Of a DNA stretch of 64,000 nt, positions 17,832 to 27,137 are shown in pieces. The stretch comes from Lachnoclostridium sp. (lineage in GTDB: Bacteria > Bacillota > Clostridia > Lachnospirales > Lachnospiraceae): positions 62,001-126,000 of the forward strand of contig JAMPEY010000001.1 in assembly GCA_023664665.1 (NCBI GenBank). Direction: 5' to 3'. A program made the position numbers and the translations under genes. The first letter of the stretch is position 1; each line of letters starts with the position of its first letter. The notes beneath the pieces were generated by a model. It saw nothing but the letters and a program-made list of their open reading frames with translations. It was not told the DNA's origin and did not search any database.

Positions 17832-18071
17832 TTGCCAATGTTAAGGATGGTTGTGACGGTTATTTTTATATTGATATGTATAGCGCTTACCGTTTTAGTA
17901 TTAATGCAGGAAGGCAAATCTGCCGGATTAGGTTCCATCAGCGGAGCCGCCGAAACCTTCTGGGGCAAGAATAAAGGACGCTCCGGAGAGGGAATGTTAC
18001 TGAGAGGCACGAAGGTACTTGCAGTATTGTTCATAGTATTGTCAATGGTACTGAATTTAAATGTTTTTTAA
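17832..18071 (+). CDS. secG: Protein-export membrane protein SecG
   Basis: About 79 residues with two membrane segments (VVTVIFILICIALTVLVLMQ and VLAVLFIVLSMVLN) joined by a Gly-rich loop (GKSAGLGSISGAAETFWGKN), the classic SecG pattern. SecG is the small third subunit of the SecYEG translocon. The TTG at 17832 sits six bases after GGAGG; an ATG at 17838 is the alternative start. A strong terminator follows and rnr comes next, the usual secG-rnr-smpB order in Firmicutes. Confidence 0.95.
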   Translation: MPMLRMVVTVIFILICIALTVLVLMQEGKSAGLGSISGAAETFWGKNKGRSGEGMLLRGTKVLAVLFIVLSMVLNLNVF

Positions 18072-18087
18072 CTCCTGCTTAAGAAAG

Positions 18088-18111
18088 AATCTCGCATAGC
18101 GAGATTTTTTT
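18088..18111 (+). terminator. Rho-independent terminator after secG
   Basis: A perfect 8-bp stem, AATCTCGC (18088-18095) with GCGAGATT (18099-18106), loop ATA, followed by more T residues. It separates secG from rnr. Confidence 0.9.
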
Positions 18112-18151
18112 CTTATATCAATAGGTTATAATCAATAGAAAGAGTGGAAGG

Positions 18152-20419
18152 ATGCGTCAGAAAAAGGAAAGAGAAAAGGAAGTGTTGCTTACAGGCACTT
18201 TTTTAAGTAATGTGAGAGGCTTCGGCTTTGTGAGAGTGGAGGACCGGGAAGAAGATATTTATGTGCCCAAGAGTAAAGTAAACGGTGCATTTCATAAGGA
18301 TATCGTGCAGATTGCCCTGCTTCATAACAAAGGGAGGGGCAGAGAAGAAGCCGAAGTGGTAAAAATTCTGGAGAGGGGTATTGTTACGCTGGTGGGAACC
18401 TTTGAAAAAAGCAATGAGCATTATGGGTTTGTAGTGCCGGATACGCCTCAACTTTCAAAGGATATTTTTATTCCCGTGGAAGAGTCCAAAAAGGCAGTGA
18501 GCGGGCATAAGGTAGTGGTGGAGATTACGGACTACGGAAGCGAGCGCAGGAGCCCCGAGGGCAGGATAACGGAGATTATCGGCCATGTGAACGATCCGGG
18601 CATAGATATTCTCTCCATTGTAAAAAATTATAATCTTCCCATGGCATTCAGCGATAAGGTGATGAATCAGGTAGAAAATGTGGCAAAGCCGGTTTCCGAA
18701 GCGGACAGGGCGGGCAGAAAAGATTTGAGGGCTCTGACTATGGTGACGATTGACGGAGAGGACGCCAAGGATTTGGATGACGCCGTCAGTTTAAGCTTCG
18801 ACGGAAAGCAGTACCACCTTGGAGTGCATATTGCCGATGTCACCAACTATGTACAGGAAAATTCCGCTCTGGACAGAGAGGCGTTAAAAAGAGGAACCAG
18901 CGTTTATCTGGTGGACAGGGTGATTCCCATGCTGCCCCATGCCCTTTCAAACGGTATCTGTTCCTTAAACGAGGGTGAGGACAGACTGGCGTTAAGCTGT
19001 CTTATGGATGTGGCTCCCACGGGGGAGATTACGGATTATGAAATCTGTGAGACGGTTATCCGTGTGGACCGGCGTATGACTTACACCGCCGTGAAAAAGA
19101 TTCTGGAAGACGAATCCATTGTAGACAGGGAGCCGGAATATGCAAAGTATGCCTCTCTGGCGCCCATGTTTCGGATGATGGAGGAACTCTCTTTGATTTT
19201 TCGGGAAAAAAGAAGACAGAGGGGAGCCATTGACTTTGATTTCCCGGAGAGCAGGATTCTTTTGGACAGCGAGGGGCATCCTATAGAAATTAAAGCATAT
19301 GAGCGCAATATCGCAACGGACATCATAGAAGATTTTATGCTGGCGGCAAACGAAACCGTGGCGCAGCACTTTAACCTGCTGGAAATTCCTTTTGTATACC
19401 GCACCCACGGCGTGCCGGACAAGGAAGAGGTAAAGCAGCTTTCGGCGCAGATCGGCAGTTTCGGTTATTATCTGAAGGGCGGCGCGGTAAAGTCTGCGGG
19501 AATCCGTAAAACGAAAAAAGCGGCGCCGGTTTTTGAGATTCATCCGAAGGAGTTTCAAAGCCTGTTGGAAAAGGCAAAAGGAACCCCTGAGGAGCAGATG
19601 ATCAGCCGGCTTGTGCTGCGCAGTATGAAGCAGGCGATTTACAGTGTGGACTGCACAGGACATTTCGGTCTTGCCTGTCCGTATTACTGCCATTTTACAT
19701 CCCCTATCCGGCGTTATCCGGATTTGCAGATTCACCGCATTATCAAAGAGCAGCTGCGGGGCAAGATGAACGAGGCGAAGGTAGAGCATTATAAGGATAT
19801 TCTGCCCGGAGTCGCAAAGCATTCTTCCGACACGGAACGGCAGGCGGACGAGGCGGAGAGGGAAACCGATAAACTAAAGAAAGTAGAATACATGGCGGAG
19901 CGCATCGGGCAGGAATACGAAGGTGTGATTTCGGGCGTCACGAAATGGGGCGTCTATGTAATGCTCCCCAATACAGTGGAGGGCATGATTCCCATCTCCG
20001 AGCTTCCGGGGGAGCCCTATTATTTTGAGAACCGCACAAACGAAGTCAGGGGAGCCATTACCGGCAGGAGTTTTAAGATAGGAATGCCCGTAAAAATTAC
20101 CGTGGCGGCATGCGACAAAGCGGCAAGAACCATTGATTTTGAATTGGTGGAGGAAGGGGAAGGAACCTTGGCCGGGCCGGAGAAAAAAACGGTAAAGACA
20201 GTACGGGTAAAGAAGGAAAGAAAGACAGCAGGAGCGGAAAAGGGAGAAAGAGCAGAGCGAAAGTCCAAAAAGGAAAAAGAGGGAAGAGCAAAAAAGAGCA
20301 GGAAAGCAGAAAAGGCAAACAAAATAAGTAAGATAGGCAAGGCGGGAAGAAAAGCGGGGAGAGAAGAAAAAGAGAGGGAGGAGAAAACATGGCGAAAGAA
20401 AAAGAAGCGCAAAGATTAG
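18152..20419 (+). CDS. rnr: Ribonuclease R (3'-5' exoribonuclease)
   Basis: 755 residues. Domains in order: cold-shock OB folds (about 10-130; [27 protein letters not shown]), the RNB catalytic domain (about 200-530) with Mg-binding [13 protein letters not shown] and [10 protein letters not shown], an S1 domain (about 575-660; [17 protein letters not shown]), and a long Lys/Arg/Glu-rich tail (about 675-755). It degrades structured RNA and, with SmpB and tmRNA, faulty mRNAs. TGGAAGG precedes the ATG, and a TATAAT at 18127-18132 could be the promoter. The basic tail overlaps the start of smpB by 31 bases. Confidence 0.97.
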   Translation: MRQKKEREKEVLLTGTFLSNVRGFGFVRVEDREEDIYVPKSKVNGAFHKDIVQIALLHNKGRGREEAEVVKILERGIVTLVGTFEKSNEHYGFVVPDTPQLSKDIFIPVEESKKAVSGHKVVVEITDYGSERRSPEGRITEIIGHVNDPGIDILSIVKNYNLPMAFSDKVMNQVENVAKPVSEADRAGRKDLRALTMVTIDGEDAKDLDDAVSLSFDGKQYHLGVHIADVTNYVQENSALDREALKRGTSVYLVDRVIPMLPHALSNGICSLNEGEDRLALSCLMDVAPTGEITDYEICETVIRVDRRMTYTAVKKILEDESIVDREPEYAKYASLAPMFRMMEELSLIFREKRRQRGAIDFDFPESRILLDSEGHPIEIKAYERNIATDIIEDFMLAANETVAQHFNLLEIPFVYRTHGVPDKEEVKQLSAQIGSFGYYLKGGAVKSAGIRKTKKAAPVFEIHPKEFQSLLEKAKGTPEEQMISRLVLRSMKQAIYSVDCTGHFGLACPYYCHFTSPIRRYPDLQIHRIIKEQLRGKMNEAKVEHYKDILPGVAKHSSDTERQADEAERETDKLKKVEYMAERIGQEYEGVISGVTKWGVYVMLPNTVEGMIPISELPGEPYYFENRTNEVRGAITGRSFKIGMPVKITVAACDKAARTIDFELVEEGEGTLAGPEKKTVKTVRVKKERKTAGAEKGERAERKSKKEKEGRAKKSRKAEKANKISKIGKAGRKAGREEKEREEKTWRKKKKRKD

Positions 20420-20859
20420 TTGCCAACAATAAAAAGGCATACCATGATTACTTTATAGAGGAAACCTATGAAGCGGGAATCGCCCTCCACGGAACGGAAG
20501 TCAAGTCCATGCGCATGGGAAAGTGCAGTATTAAGGAAGCGTTTATCCGCATTGAAAACGGGGAAGTGTTTGTCTACGGAATGCACATAAGCCCTTATGA
20601 AAAAGGCAATATTTTCAATAAAGACCCCTTGCGGATCAAAAAGCTTTTGATGCATAAATATGAAATCAACAAGCTTGCCGGCAAAATAAAGGAGAGGGGA
20701 TACACACTGGTGCCCCTGTTGGTATACTTCAAGGACGGAAGGGCGAAGGTTCAGGTGGGGCTTGCCAGAGGTAAAAAATTATATGACAAGAGAGCCGATA
20801 TTGCCAGAAGAGATCAGCGCAGGGAGGCGGAAAAGGAATTTAAAGTAAAAAATTTATAG
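20389..20859 (+). CDS. smpB: SsrA-binding protein SmpB
   Basis: 156 residues, normal length. SmpB binds tmRNA and brings it to stalled ribosomes. Diagnostic motifs: [49 protein letters not shown] and [16 protein letters not shown], with a basic helical tail. The start lies inside the last 31 bases of rnr in another frame, with GGAGG just upstream inside rnr coding sequence, so the two are translationally coupled. I found no tmRNA gene in the 410 bases that follow, although one often lies nearby in Clostridia. Confidence 0.98.
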   Translation: MAKEKEAQRLVANNKKAYHDYFIEETYEAGIALHGTEVKSMRMGKCSIKEAFIRIENGEVFVYGMHISPYEKGNIFNKDPLRIKKLLMHKYEINKLAGKIKERGYTLVPLLVYFKDGRAKVQVGLARGKKLYDKRADIARRDQRREAEKEFKVKNL

Positions 20860-21269
20860 GCATTTGCGAAACGCAAACTTTCATAAACCGAGTTGGCGCA
20901 AATTGCTTATTGCATGTTCCACAAGCAGCCAAAGCGAGAGCGTGTCTGCGGTGGAATGTGCAACATACATACCGGCAAAGAGGAGAATTTGCTACTTGAC
21001 AGAACCGGGGCAATACCATACAATAAAATCATCTGAAATCTTATATATCATAAATAGGCGTTCGCCTGTACATTTTACTTAATAGGAAATTGCGATAATG
21101 AAGCGAAAAGCAATCAAAATTCTTTGAATCATCCACATATTTTCTGAATAATGAAGGTCTAACCAATCATTTATGTCTGATAAAACATCAAAAAATCATC
21201 AACCAATCAATTTTTTCTAAATAAAACCGGAAATTATCCGAGGGAATCAGCAATGGAAGGAGAAAAGGC
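20860..21269. other. 410-bp intergenic region with structured elements
   Basis: No convincing gene. Just after smpB a hairpin TTTGCG-AAA-CGCAAA (20863-20877) occurs, without a T tract. A stem of 13 pairs (two of them G-T) joins 20910-20922 and 20951-20963 around a 28-base loop that itself contains GCAG (20925-20928) and CTGC (20946-20949). The rest is AT-rich with loose repeats of AACCAATCA before comM. A 72-codon frame at 20864-21082 is open, but it has no ribosome site and consists of this structured DNA. It may be a dispersed intergenic repeat or a small structured RNA. Confidence 0.5.
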
Positions 21270-22832
21270 ATGTATAGTGAAATTAAATCAGGAGCTATTT
21301 TAGGCATTCGGGCTTATATGGTGGAAGTGGAGGTGGATATTGCGTCGGGGCTGCCGACTTTTAACATGGTAGGGTCTTTGAGCAAAGAAGTGCGGGAGTC
21401 AAGGGAAAGAGTCTGCGTTGCCCTGAAGAATACGGGACTTTCCATACCTACTGCCCATATTACGGTTAATTTATCCCCGGCGGACCGTAAAAAGGAGGGA
21501 ACGGCTTTTGATCTGCCCATTGCAGTGGGGATATTACAGTCGATGGAGTTTTTCCCGGAGGCGGCTGCAAGGGATGTTCTGTTCTTGGGAGAGTTGGGCT
21601 TAAACGGAGAGATAAAGAAAGTAAGAGGCGTGCTGCCCATTGTACGGCATGCGCTGGAATGCGGGCTTAAAGAATGTATCGTACCCAAAGAAAATGCGGC
21701 GGAGGGAGCTGTGATACCGGGGATCACGGTCAGGGGGGCAGGGCATATCAGTGAAGTTTTGGAATATCTGAAAAAGCGGGCGGCAGGGGAATGCAGCCCT
21801 GTGCCGGAAGTTGTACATATGGATATGCAAAAGCTTTTGGAAATGCAAGGAGAACAGACCGAGACGGATGCGGATTTTTCACAGGTTGCGGGACAGGAAC
21901 CGGCACGGAGAGCGGCTGAGATAGCGGCGGCAGGATTTCACAATTTGCTTATGACGGGACCTCCGGGAACGGGGAAATCCATGATTGCCAAGTGTATTCC
22001 GGGTATTCTGCCGCCCCTTACCATGGAAGAAAGCTTGGAGATTACCTCCGTGGTAAGCGTGGCAGGGTTGATTCCGGACGGGCAGGGACTGATTATGAAG
22101 AGACCTTTTCAGAGTCCCCATCATACCGTTTCGCAGGCCGCCCTTACCGGGGGGAGCAGTGTACCCAGACCGGGAGTGATTTCGCTGGCACACAGAGGCG
22201 TGTTGTTTCTGGATGAGCTTCCGGAGTTTCCAAGAAGCGTATTGGACAGTCTGAGGCAGCCTATGGAGGAGAGACAGGTACAGGTGGTCCGGGTGGGTGG
22301 GAATGTTGTTTATCCCGCGGATTTTATGCTGGTCTGTGCCATGAATCCCTGTCCCTGCGGTTACTATCCGGACAAAAACCGCTGTCACTGTACGCAGAAT
22401 CAAGTAAAGCGCTATATGGGAAAGGTTTCGGGCCCTTTGTTGGAGCGGATTGATGTGTGTGTGGAATTGCAGCCCGTAAAAGCGGCTTCCCTGTATACAG
22501 GGCAAAAAAGCGAGAGCAGTCATGCTATCAGAAGCAGGATTTTGAAGGCAAGAAAAATACAGGAACAGCGGTTTAGGGGAACGGGATATCGTTTTAATTC
22601 GGACATGAAAGCTGTAGATATAGAGGAGTTTTGCCATCTTGGAAAAGAGGAGCAAAAATGTATGGAGCACATCTACCAAAAGCTTGACTTAAGCGCAAGA
22701 ACTTATCACCGTATCCTGAAGGTGGCACGAACCATAGCGGATTTGGAAGGAGAAAAGGAAATTGCCAAAAAGCATCTTTTGGAGGCGGCATACTTAAGAC
22801 CGGCGGCGGATTATTGGTTGAGAGGAGTGTAA
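21270..22832 (+). CDS. comM: YifB/ComM-family Mg-chelatase-like AAA+ ATPase
   Basis: 520 residues. The N-terminal Lon-protease-like fold (about 1-170) is followed by an AAA+ module with Walker A GPPGTGKS and Walker B FLDELPEF, and a Cys-rich segment (NPCPCGYYPDKNRCHC) typical of the family. Work on ComM in naturally transformable bacteria shows it to be a helicase that drives branch migration during recombination of incoming DNA. Here it lies 7 bases before dprA, also a transformation protein, so a role in DNA uptake or recombination is reasonable. ATG with GGAGAAAAGG upstream. Confidence 0.93.
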   Translation: MYSEIKSGAILGIRAYMVEVEVDIASGLPTFNMVGSLSKEVRESRERVCVALKNTGLSIPTAHITVNLSPADRKKEGTAFDLPIAVGILQSMEFFPEAAARDVLFLGELGLNGEIKKVRGVLPIVRHALECGLKECIVPKENAAEGAVIPGITVRGAGHISEVLEYLKKRAAGECSPVPEVVHMDMQKLLEMQGEQTETDADFSQVAGQEPARRAAEIAAAGFHNLLMTGPPGTGKSMIAKCIPGILPPLTMEESLEITSVVSVAGLIPDGQGLIMKRPFQSPHHTVSQAALTGGSSVPRPGVISLAHRGVLFLDELPEFPRSVLDSLRQPMEERQVQVVRVGGNVVYPADFMLVCAMNPCPCGYYPDKNRCHCTQNQVKRYMGKVSGPLLERIDVCVELQPVKAASLYTGQKSESSHAIRSRILKARKIQEQRFRGTGYRFNSDMKAVDIEEFCHLGKEEQKCMEHIYQKLDLSARTYHRILKVARTIADLEGEKEIAKKHLLEAAYLRPAADYWLRGV

Positions 22833-22839
22833 AAGCGTT

Positions 22840-24042
22840 TTGCGCGGAAACAAAGAACAGATGAATGATATAAAATGTTATACTTATTGGCTGTGCAGCC
22901 TGCCCGGAATAGGAAACAGGACAATAGAAAAACTTTTGCGGAAATATCAGACTCCACAGGAGATTTTTAAAGCAGCGGAGAAAGATTTGGAACAGGTTCT
23001 TACCAAAAGTCAGATGGAGAGTTTCAGGGAAAGCCGGAAAAAAGACAGTGAGAAAGAAATCCGGAAAGCATATGAAGCGTTAAAACATAGAGAGATCGGA
23101 TTTTTAACGCGGGAGGATGTGAATTATCCCAAAAGACTACAAAATATTCCGGATGCGCCTTATGGGTTGTTTTTTAAAGGAAGTCTCCCGAAGGAGGAAC
23201 AGATAACCGTGGCAATGATAGGGGCAAGGGACTGTTCGGAGTATGGAAAATATGTGGCGGCTGAACTTGGCAGATATCTGGGAAGCCATGGCGTTCAGGT
23301 GATTAGCGGAATGGCAAGGGGAATTGACGGTATCAGTCAGGAGGCGGCGATTGACGCAGGGGGGACTTCCTTTGGCGTGCTTGGATGCGGTGTCGATATT
23401 TGTTATCCGGCACAGAATCAAAAGCTGTATGACCGATTATTGAAACAGGGAGGGATTCTTTCCGCATATCCTCCGGGGAGTCTGCCCGGTCCTAGGAATT
23501 TTCCGCCGAGAAACCGTATTGTCAGTGGGCTGGCGGATGCGGTTATTGTAATTGAAGCAAGGCGGAAAAGCGGGACCTTGATTACAGTGGATATGGCGCT
23601 GGAACAGGGAAGGGATGTCTATGTGGTGCCGGGCCGTGTTACGGACAGGCTCAGTGACGGCTGTAACAGTCTGTTGAAACAGGGGGCGGAGGTGTTTTTG
23701 TCACCGGAGGAATTTTTGAGAGAATTGCAGGAGAACCAAGTGCGAAAGCAACCGCAAACCAGAGCGGGAAATTTGGCGCTAACGGAAAAAGTTGTAAAAA
23801 AAGAGGAGGGAAGAGAATATGGGGAGCAGTCAAAATTAAAGAAAGAAAAGGACGGCGGATTGGAACCGGAATTGAAAAAGGTGTACAATGCCTTGGATTT
23901 TTATCCTCAATCCATGGAAGAGATTGCAAGTCGTCTGCCGGAAGCTTGTGATATACGGATTTTGAGTACATCACTGATGTTACTCTGTCTGAAAGATGCA
24001 GCGGTACAGGTGACTCCCGGGTATTTTTGTCTGAAGAGTTAA
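22840..24042 (+). CDS. dprA: DNA-processing protein DprA (Smf)
   Basis: About 400 residues. DprA loads RecA on incoming single-stranded DNA. Order: N-terminal helix-hairpin-helix region (SLPGIGNRTIEKLL), Rossmann-like DprA core (about 85-290) with MIGARDCSEYGKYVA, SGMARGIDGISQEAA, LGCGVDICYP and FPPRNRIVSGL, then a charged linker and a C-terminal winged-helix DprA_WH-like domain (about 330-400). The TTG at 22840 is chosen because it lies 12 bases after AGGAG; the ATG at 22861 is the alternative. It directly follows comM. Confidence 0.95.
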   Translation: MRGNKEQMNDIKCYTYWLCSLPGIGNRTIEKLLRKYQTPQEIFKAAEKDLEQVLTKSQMESFRESRKKDSEKEIRKAYEALKHREIGFLTREDVNYPKRLQNIPDAPYGLFFKGSLPKEEQITVAMIGARDCSEYGKYVAAELGRYLGSHGVQVISGMARGIDGISQEAAIDAGGTSFGVLGCGVDICYPAQNQKLYDRLLKQGGILSAYPPGSLPGPRNFPPRNRIVSGLADAVIVIEARRKSGTLITVDMALEQGRDVYVVPGRVTDRLSDGCNSLLKQGAEVFLSPEEFLRELQENQVRKQPQTRAGNLALTEKVVKKEEGREYGEQSKLKKEKDGGLEPELKKVYNALDFYPQSMEEIASRLPEACDIRILSTSLMLLCLKDAAVQVTPGYFCLKS

Positions 24043-24065
24043 AGTATAAATAATGTGTCCGGCAC

Positions 24066-24094
24066 TTGCCATGGCTACCGCTACAGTTTATAAT
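24066..24094 (+). promoter_or_regulatory. Promoter of the radical SAM gene
   Basis: TTGCCA (24066-24071), a 17-base spacer and a perfect TATAAT (24089-24094), 65 bases before the gene at 24159. Confidence 0.75.
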
Positions 24095-24158
24095 ATAAAG
24101 AAAGGAAATAAAATACCAAATTCTGCAAGCCTTTTTGGAAAAGAAGGAAAGTGAGCGG

Positions 24159-25868
24159 ATGAAAATTTTACTTGTAGCGATAAATGCCAAATACATACAC
24201 TCTAATCCAGCCGTATACTCCCTGAAATCCTGCACGGGGGAATATGAACGATATGTCGAGATTGCGGAATTTACCGTTAATCAGCAGCAGTCCTATATTT
24301 TGCGGGAAATATATCAAAGGAACCCCGATGTAATTGCTTTTTCCTGTTATATCTGGAACCGTCAAATCATGGACAACATCGTTCCCGATTTGCATAAAAT
24401 CCTGCCTGACGCGGATATTTGGGCGGGAGGACCGGAGGTTTCGTATCATGCATCGGAATCCATAGAGAAATGGAAGCTCCGGGGAGTTATGAAAGGAGCC
24501 GGAGAAGGCTCTTTTTCGTATTTGGTTTCGGCATATGTAAACGGTTTTTCACACAGCCTGCCGGATATCCTTGACGGGAGTAATACGCCGTATTTATCTC
24601 TGGACGAGATTCCTTTTTGGCATAAAAATATGACGGATTTTGAACACCGGATCATTTATTATGAAAGCAGCAGAGGCTGCCCGTTTTCCTGCGGTTATTG
24701 TCTTTCATCCATTGAAAAAAATATGGATTTTCGCTCTGTAGAGAGGGTATGTCGGGAATTGGATTTCTTTTTGGAGAGAAAGGTAACACAGATAAAATTT
24801 GTGGATCGTACTTTTAACTGCAAAAAGGAACATGCCCTGCCTATTTTGAGGCATATTTTGGCACATGACAACGGGATTACGAATTTTCATTTTGAGATGG
24901 CGGCGGATATTTTGGATGAGGACTATTTTGCGGTGCTTAGGTGTATGCGCCCGGGAGCGGTGCAATTGGAAATCGGCGTGCAGTCAACCTGTGAGAATAC
25001 CATTGCGGAAATTCACCGGAAAATGGATTTTGCAAAAGTCGCAGATGCGGTGAGGCGGATTTCATCATGGAATAATATTCATATTCATTTGGACTTGATT
25101 GCGGGTCTGCCTTTTGAAGATTTGGACACTTTTCAAAATTCTTTTAATGATGTTTACGGTCTGCGTCCCAAGCAACTGCAATTAGGTTTTCTCAAGGTAT
25201 TAAAAGGTTCCGATATGGCGAGGTATGCTTCAAAGTATGATCTGTTATATACCGATGCGCCGCCCTATGAAGTCCTTTCCACGAAATGGCTTTCTTATGG
25301 GGACATTTGTCATTTAAAACAGGTGGAGGAAGTGTTGGAAATTTATTATAACAGCAATCAGTTTATGCATACGCTGGAATTCTTAGAGCGGTATTTTGAG
25401 ACGCCTTATGATATGTACGATGCTTTGGCGGCATGGTATGAAGAGCATGATTTGTTCGGCCCCCAATCCTCAAGGATAAGAAAATATGAAATTTTGTTGG
25501 AATTTGGGGAACATACGCTATGTGCCGCAGCGGATAAGCGGAAAGCGGAATGGAAGGAATATCTCATTTATGATTTATATTTGAGGGAGCACATGAAGAG
25601 CCGTCCATCCTTTGCGGATTCCGGGGAGCGTTGGAAAGACGGCATACATGATATTTTACATAAAGAATCCGAAACGCATGAACTGTTCCCGGAATTGTCG
25701 AATTGTAATTACAGGGAATTGACTAAGAATTTGCATGTTGAAGTGTTCGAGCATATATTTGAAAAGCGGCAGGCAGTGCTTTTTTGTTATGAAAGGCGGG
25801 ATGCCCTGACCAATAACTGCATGGTTTGTGCCGTGCCGATATCTTTTGTGCGGACGGATAACCCATGA
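24159..25868 (+). CDS. B12-binding-type radical SAM protein (DUF4080 family)
   Basis: 569 residues. The N-terminal part (about 1-130) resembles a B12-binding Rossmann fold (KILLVAINAKYIHSNPAVYSL, FSCYIWNRQ, WAGGPEVSY), but no clear D-x-H-x-x-G is visible. The radical SAM core has the cluster motif CPFSCGYC, then FVDRTFNC and LIAGLPFEDLDTF. The C-terminal region fits the DUF4080 extension found with this architecture. The substrate is unknown; relatives include anaerobic methyl or thiomethyl transferases. The start at 24159 has AAGGAAAG upstream and lies 65 bases after a strong promoter. It is a single-gene unit. Confidence 0.88.
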   Translation: MKILLVAINAKYIHSNPAVYSLKSCTGEYERYVEIAEFTVNQQQSYILREIYQRNPDVIAFSCYIWNRQIMDNIVPDLHKILPDADIWAGGPEVSYHASESIEKWKLRGVMKGAGEGSFSYLVSAYVNGFSHSLPDILDGSNTPYLSLDEIPFWHKNMTDFEHRIIYYESSRGCPFSCGYCLSSIEKNMDFRSVERVCRELDFFLERKVTQIKFVDRTFNCKKEHALPILRHILAHDNGITNFHFEMAADILDEDYFAVLRCMRPGAVQLEIGVQSTCENTIAEIHRKMDFAKVADAVRRISSWNNIHIHLDLIAGLPFEDLDTFQNSFNDVYGLRPKQLQLGFLKVLKGSDMARYASKYDLLYTDAPPYEVLSTKWLSYGDICHLKQVEEVLEIYYNSNQFMHTLEFLERYFETPYDMYDALAAWYEEHDLFGPQSSRIRKYEILLEFGEHTLCAAADKRKAEWKEYLIYDLYLREHMKSRPSFADSGERWKDGIHDILHKESETHELFPELSNCNYRELTKNLHVEVFEHIFEKRQAVLFCYERRDALTNNCMVCAVPISFVRTDNP

Positions 25869-25869
25869 C

Positions 25870-25897
25870 TTGAAGATTTTTGCGAAAGCGGTATAAT
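25870..25897 (+). promoter_or_regulatory. Promoter of ispG
   Basis: TTGAAG (25870-25875), a 16-base spacer and a perfect TATAAT (25892-25897), just after the stop of the radical SAM gene. Confidence 0.7.
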
Positions 25898-25949
25898 AAA
25901 TAGAGATATGACAGGATAGCGGACAGCAGGAGAGAAAGAAGGAGGATTT

Positions 25950-27005
25950 ATGCATACAAAAACGGTTGCCATCGGCGACAGGATAATCGGAGGGGGCAAT
26001 CCCATTCTGATTCAGTCTATGACGAATACAAAAACAGAGGATGTAAAAGCTACCGTGGAGCAGATTCTTGCGTTAGAAAAGGCAGGCTGCGAGATTGTGC
26101 GCTGTACGGTGCCAACCCTTGAGGCGGCGAAAGCGCTTGCCGAGATTAAAAAGCAGATACATATTCCCCTGGTGGCGGATATTCATTTTGATTATAAAAT
26201 GGCCATTGCGGCAATGGAAAACGGAGCAGATAAAATTCGTATCAATCCGGGAAATATCGGCAGTGCCGACAAGGTAAAAGCAGTGGTCGATGTGGCGAAA
26301 GAAAGAAAGATTCCCATCAGGGTGGGCGTGAACAGCGGTTCTCTGGAAAAGCCTTTGATAGAAAAATATGGGGGAGTTACCGCGGAGGGAATTGTAGAGA
26401 GTGCCTTAGATAAGGTACATATGATTGAGGAGCTGGGGTATGATAATCTGGTTATCAGTATTAAGTCTTCTAATGTGCTTATGTGCGTAAAAGCTCACGA
26501 GCTGTTAGCCGGGCAGACGGTATATCCGCTTCATGTGGGCATTACGGAATCCGGTACGGTACAGAGCGGGAATATTAAATCCGCTATTGGGCTGGGGCTG
26601 ATTTTGCATCAGGGAATAGGAGACACCATCCGGGTTTCCCTGACAGGCAGTCCTGTGGAAGAGGTAAAATCGGCAAAATTGATTCTGCGGACATTGGGAC
26701 TCAGAAAGGGAGGCGTTGAAGTGGTTTCCTGTCCGACCTGCGGAAGAACACAGATAGATCTGATAGGGCTGGCATCCAAGGTAGAAAAGCTGGTGGAAGA
26801 TTATCCTTTGGATATCAAGGTAGCTGTGATGGGCTGCGCCGTAAACGGTCCGGGAGAGGCAAAAGAAGCGGATTTAGGCGTGGCAGGAGGCGTTGGTGAA
26901 GGGCTTTTGATAAGAAAAGGGGAGATTATCCGTAAAGTGCCCGAGGCGGAACTGCTTTCGGCTCTTAAGCAGGAACTGGACAATTTTCATGAGCAGGCTT
27001 GTTGA
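25950..27005 (+). CDS. ispG: 4-hydroxy-3-methylbut-2-enyl diphosphate synthase (flavodoxin/ferredoxin)
   Basis: 351 residues, the normal bacterial length. It performs the sixth step of the methylerythritol-phosphate isoprenoid pathway with a 4Fe-4S cluster. Motifs: PILIQSMTNTKTEDV, VADIHFDYKMA, KIRINPGNIG, IRVGVNSGSL, and the cluster cysteines in CPTCGRTQIDL and GCAVNGPGEA. GGAGG precedes the ATG. In many Clostridia ispG lies just upstream of polC, as here; dxr and rseP are not in the window beside it. Confidence 0.97.
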   Translation: MHTKTVAIGDRIIGGGNPILIQSMTNTKTEDVKATVEQILALEKAGCEIVRCTVPTLEAAKALAEIKKQIHIPLVADIHFDYKMAIAAMENGADKIRINPGNIGSADKVKAVVDVAKERKIPIRVGVNSGSLEKPLIEKYGGVTAEGIVESALDKVHMIEELGYDNLVISIKSSNVLMCVKAHELLAGQTVYPLHVGITESGTVQSGNIKSAIGLGLILHQGIGDTIRVSLTGSPVEEVKSAKLILRTLGLRKGGVEVVSCPTCGRTQIDLIGLASKVEKLVEDYPLDIKVAVMGCAVNGPGEAKEADLGVAGGVGEGLLIRKGEIIRKVPEAELLSALKQELDNFHEQAC

Positions 27006-27021
27006 TTTGGGAATTTTATGA

Positions 27022-27120
27022 TTCCGCAGGGCGGAACGGAGGATACAATCGGTTATTTGTTTCCGGGCGAAGACAAATAGCCTTGATGGCAGACGAGAAA
27101 TCGCTTTTGCGACAAGTCGC
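27022..27120 (+). promoter_or_regulatory. Hairpin-rich ispG-polC spacer
   Basis: Three hairpins in 100 bases: TTCCGC-AGG-GCGGAA (27022-27036); a 10-bp stem at 27051-27060 with 27073-27082 (inner TTC/GAA pairs); and an either/or site where GCGA (27109-27112) can pair with TCGC at 27101-27104, or GCGAC (27109-27113) with GTCGC at 27116-27120. There is no T tract. It could control polC expression or mRNA stability. Confidence 0.4.
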
Positions 27121-27137
27121 TCGGAAATGAGGATAGC

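Noticed and set aside
20864..21082. 72-codon frame after smpB
   Set aside because: It has no ribosome site and runs through hairpin-forming intergenic DNA.
20860..21269. tmRNA (ssrA) after smpB
   Set aside because: No tRNA-Ala-like ends, no tag reading frame and no typical 5' start were found.
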